Source of the DNA: Litorisediminicola beolgyonensis
GTDB taxonomy: Bacteria; Pseudomonadota; Alphaproteobacteria; Rhodobacterales; Rhodobacteraceae
Direction of reading: 5' to 3'
Assembly (NCBI RefSeq): GCF_042679605.1
Contig: NZ_JBHTMU010000015.1
Span: 32,822 to 96,821 of the forward strand
Length of the DNA: 64,000 bases
Every line of letters starts with the position of its first letter. The stretch's first letter is position 1. Positions 24,961 through 32,862 of this stretch are shown here, piece after piece. A program made the translations under genes and the position numbers. The notes beneath the pieces are model-generated. The model was not told the origin of the DNA. It ran no database searches and worked only from the letters and a program-made list of their open reading frames with translations.

Positions 24961-26529
24961 ATGGCTGCACCTTTTGATATGAACGACGACAGCGTCGTCG
25001 TGGTGATCGGCACCGGCGCCGGCGGCGGCGTTCTGGCCAACGAGCTGGCGCAGAAAGGCATCTCCGTCGTGGCCCTCGAGGCCGGCGGACGCTACCTGCC
25101 CGAGGATTACATCAACGACGAATGGGAAAGCTTCGGACAGCTGGCCTGGCTCGACCCGCGGACGACCTCGGGCGACTGGCGCGTGGCCAAGGACTTCTCC
25201 GGTCTGCCCGCCTGGATCGTGAAGGCCGTCGGCGGCACCACCACGCACTGGGCGGGCGCCTCGATCCGCTTCCAGCCGCATGAGTGGAAGGCGCTGACGA
25301 ATTACGGCGCGGTCGAGGGCGCGAACCTTCTCGACTGGCCGATAGACGCCGATGAGATGGCACCCTGGTACGAAAAGGCCGAAACCAAGCTGGGCGTGAC
25401 CCGCACCGGCGACCGCGCGGGCCTTCCGGGTAACAACAACTTCAAGGTCTTCGAGGCGGGCGCCAAGAAGCTCGGCTATGGCGAGGTCCATACCGGGCGC
25501 ATGGCGATCAACTCGTCGGATTACGACGACCGGATGGCCTGCCAGCAGACCGGCTTCTGCTTCCAAGGCTGCAAATGGGGCGCCAAGTGGTCCGCGGCCT
25601 ATACCGACATCCCGCGCGGCGAGGCGACCGGCAATCTCGAGGTGCGCGAGAAATCCCATGTCGCGCGCATCCTCCACGACGACACCGGCAAGGTGACGGG
25701 CGTCGAGTATTTCGACGCGGACGGCAACCTGCAGATGCAGAAGGCGCGCATCGTCGCGGTCGCAGGCAACTCCTTCGAGAGCCCGCGGCTTCTTCTGAAC
25801 TCGTCCTCGTCGATGTTCCCGGACGGGCTTGCCAACAGCTCGGGCCAGGTCGGCCGCAACTACATGCGGCACCTCACGGGCTCGGTCTATGCGACCTTCG
25901 ACAAGCCGGTGCGGATGTGGCGCGGCACCACGATGGCGGGCATCATCCAGGACGAGGCGCGGCACGACCCGTCGCGCGGCTTCGTCGGCGGCTACGAGCT
26001 CGAGACCCTGTCGCTGGGCCTGCCCTTCATGGCGGCCTTCCTCAATCCCGGCGCCTGGGGCCGCGAGTTCACCACCGCGCTCGACAGCTACGAGAACATG
26101 GCCGGCATGTGGATCGTGGGCGAGGACATGCCGCAGGAAAGCAACGCGGTCACGCTCTCGGATGTCGAGGACCATTACGGGCTCAAGGTCGCGAACGTGA
26201 ACTACAGCGACCACCCGAACGACAAGTCGATGCGCGACCATGCCTACAAGCAGGGCTCGGCGGTCTACGAGGCGGTGGGCGCGACCCGCACCATGCCGAC
26301 GCCGCCCTATCCCTCGACCCACAACCTCGGCACCAACCGGATGTCCGAGAACCCGGCGGACGGGGTCGTCAACAAGTGGGGCCAAACCCACGACATCGCG
26401 AACCTCTTCGTCTCGGACGGCTCCCAGTTCACCACCGGCGCGGCGGAGAACCCGACGCTGACCATCGTGGCACTGGCGATCCGGCAGGCCGACCATATCG
26501 CCTCAGAGATGAACGCAGGAAATCTGTGA
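24961..26529 (+). CDS. GMC-family FAD dehydrogenase, large subunit
   Basis: A 522-residue glucose-methanol-choline flavoprotein. The FAD motif is VVVIGTGAGGGVLANELAQK (residues 13-32); VGGTTTHWAGASIRF near residue 90 and THNLGTNRM near 453, with the catalytic His/Asn, are typical of the gluconate/sorbose/glucose dehydrogenase branch. Cysteines 194, 200 and 204 (CQQTGFCFQGC) stand where FAD glucose dehydrogenase binds a [3Fe-4S] cluster, so electrons could leave through such a cluster. It lacks a signal peptide and probably travels with the preceding Tat subunit. The substrate is an alcohol, sugar or polyol, not identifiable from sequence. Confidence 0.92.
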   Translation: MAAPFDMNDDSVVVVIGTGAGGGVLANELAQKGISVVALEAGGRYLPEDYINDEWESFGQLAWLDPRTTSGDWRVAKDFSGLPAWIVKAVGGTTTHWAGASIRFQPHEWKALTNYGAVEGANLLDWPIDADEMAPWYEKAETKLGVTRTGDRAGLPGNNNFKVFEAGAKKLGYGEVHTGRMAINSSDYDDRMACQQTGFCFQGCKWGAKWSAAYTDIPRGEATGNLEVREKSHVARILHDDTGKVTGVEYFDADGNLQMQKARIVAVAGNSFESPRLLLNSSSSMFPDGLANSSGQVGRNYMRHLTGSVYATFDKPVRMWRGTTMAGIIQDEARHDPSRGFVGGYELETLSLGLPFMAAFLNPGAWGREFTTALDSYENMAGMWIVGEDMPQESNAVTLSDVEDHYGLKVANVNYSDHPNDKSMRDHAYKQGSAVYEAVGATRTMPTPPYPSTHNLGTNRMSENPADGVVNKWGQTHDIANLFVSDGSQFTTGAAENPTLTIVALAIRQADHIASEMNAGNL

Positions 26530-26572
26530 CGCTTTGACGCGAGGCCGCTTCGGCCCAGTTTAACGATCTGGG

Positions 26573-26596
26573 CGGGCCGCGAACTCACGCGGCCCG
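26573..26596 (+). promoter_or_regulatory. intercistronic stem-loop
   Basis: CGGGCCGCG and CGCGGCCCG are perfect complements around the loop AACTCA in the 91-base gap between the GMC and propeller genes. With no T-run it is more likely an mRNA-stability or partial-termination element. Confidence 0.5.
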
Positions 26597-26620
26597 TCCT
26601 CAATTCCAGGGAGGAACAAA

Positions 26621-27883
26621 ATGAAGATATTTACGAGCTCCATCGCCATGGGCGCGCTCCTGGCGTCGTCTGCGCTCGCGCAGGACGACAACATGAACAA
26701 GCTGTCCAACATGCAGAAGACCGACGCGGCCTTCACCTTCGTCGACCAGGAAGGCGAGCGCGCCGACAGCCTGCGCTCCATCGTCGAGTACATTTCGGTG
26801 CCCGACGGGTTCGAGGTCAGCCTCTATGCCGTGGTCCCGGATGCCCGGTCGATGGCCGTCGCGCCTCAGGGCACGGTGACCTTCGTGGGTACCCGCAAGG
26901 ACAAGGTCTGGTCGGTCGTCGACCGAGACCGCAACCGCATCGCCGACGAGGTCAAGGATTTCGCCCCGTCGATCACCTTCGACATCCCGAACGGGCCCTG
27001 TTTCTCGCCCGACGGGTTTCTCTACATCGCCGAGCGGAACCGCGTGCTGAACTTCCCCGCGGCCGAGTTCTTCTTCGAAGGGCCGGACCAGCCGGTGGCC
27101 GTGGTCGTGGAGCAGGGCGAGCTGATCCCGCCCGAGGAGGAAAGCTTCAACCACACCGCGCGCGTCTGCCGCGTCGGGCCGGACGGCAAGCTCTACATCT
27201 CGCTCGGCCAGCCCTACAACGTGCAGCCCGAGGAGAAGGTCGAGATGTACGACAAGCTCGGCATCGGCGGCATCATCCGGATCAACACCGACGGCACGGG
27301 CCGCGAGGTCTACACGCGCGGGGTCCGCAACTCGGTCGGGCATGATTTCAACCCGGCCAATGGCGATCTGTGGTGGACCGACAACCAGGTCGACGGCATG
27401 GGCGACGACATCCCGCCGGGCGAGCTGAACCGCCAGACGGAAGCGGGCCAGCATTTCGGCTTCCCCTGGACCAACAGCCGGGTCGAGATCCCCGACTACA
27501 AGAACGTGCCGCGTCCCGAAGGGGTCGAGTTCGTCGAGCCGCAGCTCGAGCTGACCGCGCATGCGGCGGATCTGGGCATGCGCTTCTACACCGGCTCGTC
27601 CTATCCTGACGAGTATCACGGCGGCATCTTCTGGGCCCAGCACGGATCGTGGAACCGCACAACGCCGGTCGGCGCGCGGGTGATGTTCACCCAGCTCGAC
27701 GAAGAGGGCAACGCCACCGAGGCGCAGGTCTTCGCGGACGGCTGGCTGAACGAGGAGACCGGCGAGTATCGCGGACGCCCGATGGACATCGCGTTCCTCG
27801 CGGATGGCTCGATGCTGGTTTCGGACGACTTCGCGGGCGCGATCTGGCGGATCGCCTACAAGCCCGGCGGTGCCTCTGAATGA
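26621..27883 (+). CDS. PQQ/sorbosone-dehydrogenase-type beta-propeller dehydrogenase
   Basis: A periplasmic protein of 420 residues with signal peptide MKIFTSSIAMGALLASSALA. The mature part belongs to the soluble glucose/L-sorbosone dehydrogenase six-bladed propeller family: VPDGFEVSLYAVVPDARSMA at the start, GTVTFVGTRKDKVWSVVDRD, RGVRNSVGHDFNPANGDLWW with the catalytic-region His, and HGSWNRTTPVGARVMF near the end. Such enzymes use PQQ to oxidise aldoses or aldehydes. With the GMC enzyme upstream a two-step oxidation (alcohol to aldehyde to acid) is plausible but inferred. The stop codon overlaps the cytochrome start (ATGA). Confidence 0.9.
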   Translation: MKIFTSSIAMGALLASSALAQDDNMNKLSNMQKTDAAFTFVDQEGERADSLRSIVEYISVPDGFEVSLYAVVPDARSMAVAPQGTVTFVGTRKDKVWSVVDRDRNRIADEVKDFAPSITFDIPNGPCFSPDGFLYIAERNRVLNFPAAEFFFEGPDQPVAVVVEQGELIPPEEESFNHTARVCRVGPDGKLYISLGQPYNVQPEEKVEMYDKLGIGGIIRINTDGTGREVYTRGVRNSVGHDFNPANGDLWWTDNQVDGMGDDIPPGELNRQTEAGQHFGFPWTNSRVEIPDYKNVPRPEGVEFVEPQLELTAHAADLGMRFYTGSSYPDEYHGGIFWAQHGSWNRTTPVGARVMFTQLDEEGNATEAQVFADGWLNEETGEYRGRPMDIAFLADGSMLVSDDFAGAIWRIAYKPGGASE

Positions 27884-28458
27884 GGCGTCTCGCAACAACG
27901 GTTCTCGGCGGGCTCATGCTCGCCGGGACGGCCCAGGCCGAGGTCGCGGGCGATGCCGAGAACGGCCGCAAGCTCTCGGGCCAGTGCCGGACCTGCCACG
28001 GGGCCAATGGCTACGCGCAGGTGCCGATCGCGCCCCATATCGGGGGCGAGCCGGCGTCCTATCTTGCCGCCCAGCTGACCGCCTTCCGGGAGGGCACCCG
28101 CGAGCACGAGATGATGACCGTCGTCGCCAAGATGCTCACCGACGACCAGATCGCCGATCTCGCGGCCTGGTATTCCAGCCAGACGGCGACCGCGACGCTG
28201 ACCGCCGATCCCTCGGGCGCGCCCGAGCAATGCGTGGCCTGCCACGGTGTCGACGGGATCGCGGTGATCGAGAATGCGCCCAACCTCGCGGGCGAGACGA
28301 ACATCTACATCGACACCCAGCTCAAGGCCTTCAAGCGCGGCAAGCGCACGCATGAGATCATGTCCGCCATCGCCGCCGACATGACCGACGAAGAGATCCG
28401 CGCCGCGGCGGATTGGTATTCCGAGGTGCAGCTCGAGATCACCGAACCGGGCTCCTGA
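27880..28458 (+). CDS. diheme periplasmic cytochrome c
   Basis: A 192-residue protein with signal peptide MRRLATTVLGGLMLAGTAQA and two heme sites, CRTCH (residues 36-40) and CVACH (118-122), each heading a class I cytochrome domain with TDDQIADLAAWYSSQ and TDEEIRAAADWYSEV as matching C-terminal helices. This duplicated cytochrome c4-like layout suits an electron acceptor. It overlaps the propeller dehydrogenase gene by 4 bases, so it is the likely electron carrier for the upstream dehydrogenases towards a terminal oxidase. Confidence 0.94.
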   Translation: MRRLATTVLGGLMLAGTAQAEVAGDAENGRKLSGQCRTCHGANGYAQVPIAPHIGGEPASYLAAQLTAFREGTREHEMMTVVAKMLTDDQIADLAAWYSSQTATATLTADPSGAPEQCVACHGVDGIAVIENAPNLAGETNIYIDTQLKAFKRGKRTHEIMSAIAADMTDEEIRAAADWYSEVQLEITEPGS

Positions 28459-28645
28459 TCCGGGGCTCGGCGACTCGCGGAGGGTGAGCGACCCGGCGGC
28501 GGCCCTGTTTTCCGTGCTGAGGGGTCGTCGCGGCGCGGATCGGAAACCTCTGCGCCGCAATCACTAGGTCAGGAGTCGGAATTGACCGCTGCGACCGTGC
28601 CTGCGCAAGTGTAGACCTGTGCCCGAAGCCCAGGGAGCCAAAGCC

Positions 28646-31432
28646 ATGTCCGAAAAAATCCGCTTCACGCTCGACGGCCAAGAGGTCGAGGCCGAGAAGG
28701 GCATGACCATCTGGGAGGTCGCGCACGGTCGCGGCCTGACCATCCCGCATCTCTGCCACAAGCCCGCGCCGGGCTACCGGCCCGACGGCAACTGCCGCGC
28801 CTGCATGGTCGAGGTCGAGGGCGAGCGCACGCTGGTCGCCTCGTGCATCCGCGAGCCTTCGGACGGCATGGTGGTCAACACCGCCTCGGGCCGCGCCAAG
28901 CACGCGCGCAAGCTGGTCATGGAGATGCTGGTCGCTGACCAGCCCGAGCGCGAAGAGGCGCATGACCGCTCGTCGCATTTCTGGGACATGGCCGATCTGA
29001 ATGGCGTCACCGAAAGCCGCTTTCCGACGCTCGAGCCCGAGCGCATCCCGCTTCTCGACGACAGCCATGTCGCGATGCGGGTCAATCTCGATGCCTGCAT
29101 CCAGTGCAATCTCTGCGTCCGCGCCTGCCGCGAGGTCCAGGTCAACGACGTGATCGGCATGGCCGATCGCGGCCATGACGCGTTTCCGGTCTTCGATATC
29201 GACGACCCGATGGGCGCCTCGACCTGCGTGGCCTGCGGCGAATGCGTGCAGGCCTGCCCGACCGGCGCGCTGATGCCCGCGAGTGTCGTTGACGAGGCGC
29301 AGCGTGGCGACAGCCGCGATTTCGACGAGGAGGTCGAGAGCGTCTGCCCGTTCTGCGGCGTCGGCTGCCAGGTCTCGATCAAGGTCAAGGACGGCAAGGT
29401 CAAATATGTCGAGGGCATCAACGGCCCGTCGAACGAAGGCCGTCTCTGCGTCAAGGGCCGCTTCGGCTTCGACTACATCCATCACGGCCACCGCCTGACC
29501 AAGCCGCTGATCCGCCGCGAGGATGCGCCGGACAAGGGGCTGAACGTCGATCTGAACGACATCTCCACCCATTTCCGCGAAGCGAGCTGGGAGGAGGCGC
29601 TGGAGTTCGCGGCCAACGGGCTGGTGGACATCCGCTCCTATTACGGCGGGCAGGCGGTCGCGGGCTTCGGCTCGGCCAAATGCACCAACGAAGAGGCCTA
29701 TCTCTTCCAGAAGCTCATCCGTCAGGGCTTCAAGCACAACAATGTCGATCACTGCACCCGGCTCTGCCACGCCTCCTCGGTCGCGGCACTGCAGGAGAAT
29801 GTCGGCTCCGGCGCGGTCACGGCGAGCTTCAACGAGATCGAGAACGCCGATGTCGCCATCGTCATCGGTGCCAACCCGACCGAGAACCACCCCGTCGCCG
29901 CGACCTTCTTCAAGCAGTTCGCCAAGCGCGGCGGCGAGCTGATCGTCATCGACCCGCGGGCGCAGACCGGTCTGAAGCGCTACGCCACGCATCTCCTTCA
30001 GTTCCGCCCCGGCACGGACGTCGCGCTTCTGAACGCGGTGATGAACGTGATCGTCGAGGAGAAGCTCTACGACCGGCAATATATCGAGGGCTTCACCGAG
30101 GGCTTCTTCGAGTTCCGCGAGCATATCCGCGCCTTCACGCCCGAGCGCATGTCCGAGCTCTGCGGCATCGCGCCCGAGGTGATCCGCGCCGTTGCCCGCA
30201 GCTTCGCGCGGGCGCGGGCGGGGATGATCTTCTGGGGCATGGGCGTCAGCCAGCACGTGCACGGCACCGACAACTCGCGCTGCCTGATCAGCCTGGCGCT
30301 TCTCTGCGGCCATGTCGGTCGGCCGGGCACCGGCCTTCATCCGCTCCGCGGTCAGAACAACGTCCAAGGCGCGTCGGATGCCGGTCTCATCCCGCATGTG
30401 ATGCCCGATTATCAATCCGTCACCGACAAGGAGGTGCGCGACCTCTTCCGCCATATCTGGCGCGGCACCGAGCTTGACGGCTCGGCCGGTCTGACCGTGG
30501 TCGAGATCATGGACCGCGTCTATCGTGGCTCGATCCGGGGGATGTACGTGCTGGGCGAGAACCCGGCCATGTCTGACCCCGATGTCGATCATGCGAGGAA
30601 GGCGCTCGCGAAGCTCGACCATCTCGTGGTGCAGGACATCTTCCTGACCGAGACGGCGATGTATGCCGACGTGATCCTTCCCGCCTCGGCGCTGCCCGAG
30701 AAGCACGGGACCGTGACCAACACCAACCGCACCGTGCAGATGGTGCGGCGCGCGGTCCCGACCCCGGGCGAGGCGCGCGAGGATTGGAAGATCATCGTCG
30801 ATCTGGCCAACCGCATGGGTCTCGACTGGGATTACGACGACCCGCACGAGGTCTTCAACGAGATGAAGATGTCGATGAAGTCGCTCCATCACATCACCTG
30901 GAACCGTCTCGAGACCGAGGGCGCGGTCACCTATCCCTGCAAGGGGCCGGACGATCCGGGCCAGTCGGTGGTCTTCGGCGACGGCTTCCCGCGCCGTGCG
31001 GGCCGGGCCAAGTTCACGCCTGCGCGGGTGACGCCGCCCGCCGAGATGCCGGACAAGGATTTCCCGATGATCCTGACCACCGGCCGCCAGCTCGAACACT
31101 GGCATACCGGGTCGATGACGCGCCGCGCCACGGTGCTCGACGCGGTCGAGCCCGAGGCCAACTGCTCGCTCCACCCCTCGACCCTTCGCAAGCTTGGTGT
31201 CGCCCCGGGTGGCAAGGTGCGGCTGGTCACGCGGCGCGGCGAGATCGAGATCATGGCCCGTGCCGACCGCCAGGTCGCGCCCGACATGGTCTTCCTGCCC
31301 TTCGCCTATGTGGAGGCCGCGGCCAACGTGCTGACCAACCCCGCGCTCGATCCCTGGGGCAAGATCCCCGAGTTCAAGTACTCCGCGGTGCGCGTGGAAG
31401 CGGTCGACTCGGGCAAGATTGCCGCCGAGTAA
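28646..31432 (+). CDS. formate dehydrogenase alpha subunit (Mo-bisMGD, FdsA/FdhF type)
   Basis: A 928-residue enzyme that oxidises formate to CO2. In order: an N-terminal [2Fe-2S] domain (Cys37, 50, 53, 67), a NuoG-like region, two [4Fe-4S] motifs (CIQCNLCVRAC from 151, CVACGECVQACP from 194), a further cluster motif at the start of the molybdopterin domain (CPFCGVGC from 234) and the catalytic block VDHCTRLCHASSV, with Cys370 as molybdenum ligand rather than selenocysteine. There is no Tat signal, so it acts in the cytoplasm. The ATG at 28646 follows CAGGGAGCC. FdsA-like enzymes normally work with FdsB and FdsG diaphorase subunits, which are not next to it. Confidence 0.95.
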   Translation: MSEKIRFTLDGQEVEAEKGMTIWEVAHGRGLTIPHLCHKPAPGYRPDGNCRACMVEVEGERTLVASCIREPSDGMVVNTASGRAKHARKLVMEMLVADQPEREEAHDRSSHFWDMADLNGVTESRFPTLEPERIPLLDDSHVAMRVNLDACIQCNLCVRACREVQVNDVIGMADRGHDAFPVFDIDDPMGASTCVACGECVQACPTGALMPASVVDEAQRGDSRDFDEEVESVCPFCGVGCQVSIKVKDGKVKYVEGINGPSNEGRLCVKGRFGFDYIHHGHRLTKPLIRREDAPDKGLNVDLNDISTHFREASWEEALEFAANGLVDIRSYYGGQAVAGFGSAKCTNEEAYLFQKLIRQGFKHNNVDHCTRLCHASSVAALQENVGSGAVTASFNEIENADVAIVIGANPTENHPVAATFFKQFAKRGGELIVIDPRAQTGLKRYATHLLQFRPGTDVALLNAVMNVIVEEKLYDRQYIEGFTEGFFEFREHIRAFTPERMSELCGIAPEVIRAVARSFARARAGMIFWGMGVSQHVHGTDNSRCLISLALLCGHVGRPGTGLHPLRGQNNVQGASDAGLIPHVMPDYQSVTDKEVRDLFRHIWRGTELDGSAGLTVVEIMDRVYRGSIRGMYVLGENPAMSDPDVDHARKALAKLDHLVVQDIFLTETAMYADVILPASALPEKHGTVTNTNRTVQMVRRAVPTPGEAREDWKIIVDLANRMGLDWDYDDPHEVFNEMKMSMKSLHHITWNRLETEGAVTYPCKGPDDPGQSVVFGDGFPRRAGRAKFTPARVTPPAEMPDKDFPMILTTGRQLEHWHTGSMTRRATVLDAVEPEANCSLHPSTLRKLGVAPGGKVRLVTRRGEIEIMARADRQVAPDMVFLPFAYVEAAANVLTNPALDPWGKIPEFKYSAVRVEAVDSGKIAAE

Positions 31433-31460
31433 CCCGCGCGCCATCGTTTGAGGGCCAAAG

Positions 31461-31485
31461 AAGGGAGCCTCGGGGCTCCCTTTTT
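31461..31485 (+). terminator. intrinsic terminator after formate dehydrogenase
   Basis: AAGGGAGCC and GGCTCCCTT pair around a 4-base loop, followed by a run of T residues. It closes the oxidation cluster, so no fds accessory genes follow in the same transcript. Confidence 0.92.
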
Positions 31486-31767
31486 CGCGTCTCGAGGATC
31501 CCGTCAGCGGCGCGACGATTCAAGGCCTGCGCGAAGAAATAAGTTCACGCGTGAAGTGGTTTGCGCTAAATCGATAGAAAACAGTCACTTGCATCGGCAA
31601 TTTTTTTCTCACGTTGCAGCGCAGCGACGGTTTTCCCGTGCGGAAACCGGATCGGAGCCGATCCGGGCCCCAAGCTCTTTCACCTGCAGAAAGGGCGCAT
31701 AGATAGGCGCCAATCGCAGAAGAGAGGCCACCCGTGAGCTTCTCAGTCTAGCTCAAGGAGACATGAC
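31486..31767 (+). promoter_or_regulatory. structured leader of the DUF481 gene
   Basis: The gap holds no convincing gene. A perfect palindrome TTCACGCGTGAA (31544-31555) looks like an operator. An AT-rich stretch follows (about 31555-31610). Next come GGTTTTCC-cgtgc-GGAAACC (31629-31648, one bulge) and CCGGATCGG-ag-CCGATCCGG (31647-31666), which are mutually exclusive at their junction, and a weaker GGCGC/GCGCC pair near 31698-31710. AAGGAGACATGAC precedes the ATG. A long folded 5' leader is suggested. Confidence 0.45.
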
Positions 31768-32595
31768 ATGCGCAACCACGTTGTGACCGCTCTGGTGTCC
31801 AGCACCGCACTGCTCGTCGCCGTTCCCGCCGTCGCACAGACCGCCGTCTTCACCAACGAAGACCGCGTCGAGGACCGGATCGACGATCTCAACGACGACA
31901 TCGCCGACGCCGCCGAGCGCGAAATCGACGCCTTTGGCAACGAAGGCCGTGCCCGCGGCTTCACCGGCAACGTGTCGCTGAGCGCCACCGCAACCGATGG
32001 CAACACCGACACCGCCGATATCGGCATCGGCTCGCGCCTTGGCTATTTCGACGGCGTCAACGGCCACAAGCTGTCGCTGTCCTATGACTACAGCGAAGAG
32101 AACGACACCGAGACGTCGAACAGCCTGCTTGCCGGCTACGACTACACCCGCGAGCTTGGCCGCAACACCTTCGTCTTCGGCAAGGGCGTCGCCGTCTATG
32201 ACGAGTTCGACAGCTACGAAGAGGATTACTTCGTCGGCGTCGGCCTCGGCTACCGCTTCTACAACACCGCGGACATCCAGTGGTCGGTCCAGGCCGGTCC
32301 GGGCTACCGCGGCACCGTCGACACCAACGGCGAGTGGAACGACGAGGCGGCCTACACCATTTCGTCCAACTACGCGCACAAGCTGAGCGACACCGTCTGG
32401 GTGACCAACGACACCAACTTCATCGGCTCGGAGCAGTCCGAGTACATCACCAACGATCTGGCGGTGAACGTATCGATGACCGACGCTCTGGCGCTGCGGA
32501 CCTCGCTCCTGACCGAGCACAACACCGACCCGCTTCCGGGCTTTGAGAAGACCGACAACAAGCTGGGCGTCTCGGTGGTCTACAGCTTCAACTGA
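31768..32595 (+). CDS. DUF481 (YdiY-like) outer-membrane beta-barrel protein
   Basis: A 275-residue secreted protein with signal peptide MRNHVVTALVSSTALLVAVP ending AVAQ. After a charged helical stretch (ERDEIDD-like, EDRVEDRIDDLNDDIADAAE) come alternating strands with aromatic residues, such as NVSLSATATDGNTDTADIGI and HKLSLSYDYSEENDTE, and a C-terminal strand ending in Phe-Asn (GVSVVYSFN). This is the DUF481 pattern, probably a small outer-membrane barrel of unknown cargo. It is a single-gene unit with a strong terminator, typical of an abundant envelope protein. Confidence 0.88.
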   Translation: MRNHVVTALVSSTALLVAVPAVAQTAVFTNEDRVEDRIDDLNDDIADAAEREIDAFGNEGRARGFTGNVSLSATATDGNTDTADIGIGSRLGYFDGVNGHKLSLSYDYSEENDTETSNSLLAGYDYTRELGRNTFVFGKGVAVYDEFDSYEEDYFVGVGLGYRFYNTADIQWSVQAGPGYRGTVDTNGEWNDEAAYTISSNYAHKLSDTVWVTNDTNFIGSEQSEYITNDLAVNVSMTDALALRTSLLTEHNTDPLPGFEKTDNKLGVSVVYSFN

Positions 32596-32619
32596 TCCAT
32601 CGGATCGGTTTCGAGACAG

Positions 32620-32651
32620 AAGGGGCGACGGGCGACCGTCGCCCCTTTCTT
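32620..32651 (+). terminator. intrinsic terminator after the DUF481 gene
   Basis: AAGGGGCGAC and GTCGCCCCTT are perfect complements around an 8-base loop, followed by TTTCTTG. It lies 25 bases past the stop codon. Confidence 0.9.
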
Positions 32652-32826
32652 GCGTCGGGCCCCGCTCATGCGGCGTCGATGCGCGGGCCCAGGGCGGTCC
32701 CTTCCGCCAATCTCCGGCGTGGCTCTCTGACCTGGCGGAAATGCTGCGGGCGCGCGCTTGACCTGACCTCTGGCTTGTGCCCGTATTGGGCCAACGACGC
32801 TTGGACAAAGATCCGGCGCGCAAGAA

Positions 32827-32856
32827 TGACAGGCAGGGAAACTGCCGTCAGGGAGG
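32827..32856 (+). promoter_or_regulatory. hairpin abutting the ribosome-binding site of the acyl-CoA ligase
   Basis: TGAC-a-GGCAG pairs with CTGCC-GTCA around a 5-base loop with one bulged A, directly before the Shine-Dalgarno sequence GGGAGG (32851-32856). GGGAGG lies 6 bases before the TTG at 32863 but touches the ATG at 32857, so the TTG is the better start. The hairpin could affect ribosome access. Confidence 0.5.
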
Positions 32857-32862
32857 ATGCCA

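Noticed and set aside
28439..31444. A 1001-codon open frame antisense to the formate dehydrogenase gene
   Set aside because: Long antisense frames are expected at this GC content. The plus-strand frame has every Fe-S and molybdopterin motif, and the antisense product resembles nothing.
31448..31702. Open frame across the formate dehydrogenase terminator
   Set aside because: It starts before an intrinsic terminator, runs through non-coding leader DNA and has no recognisable product.
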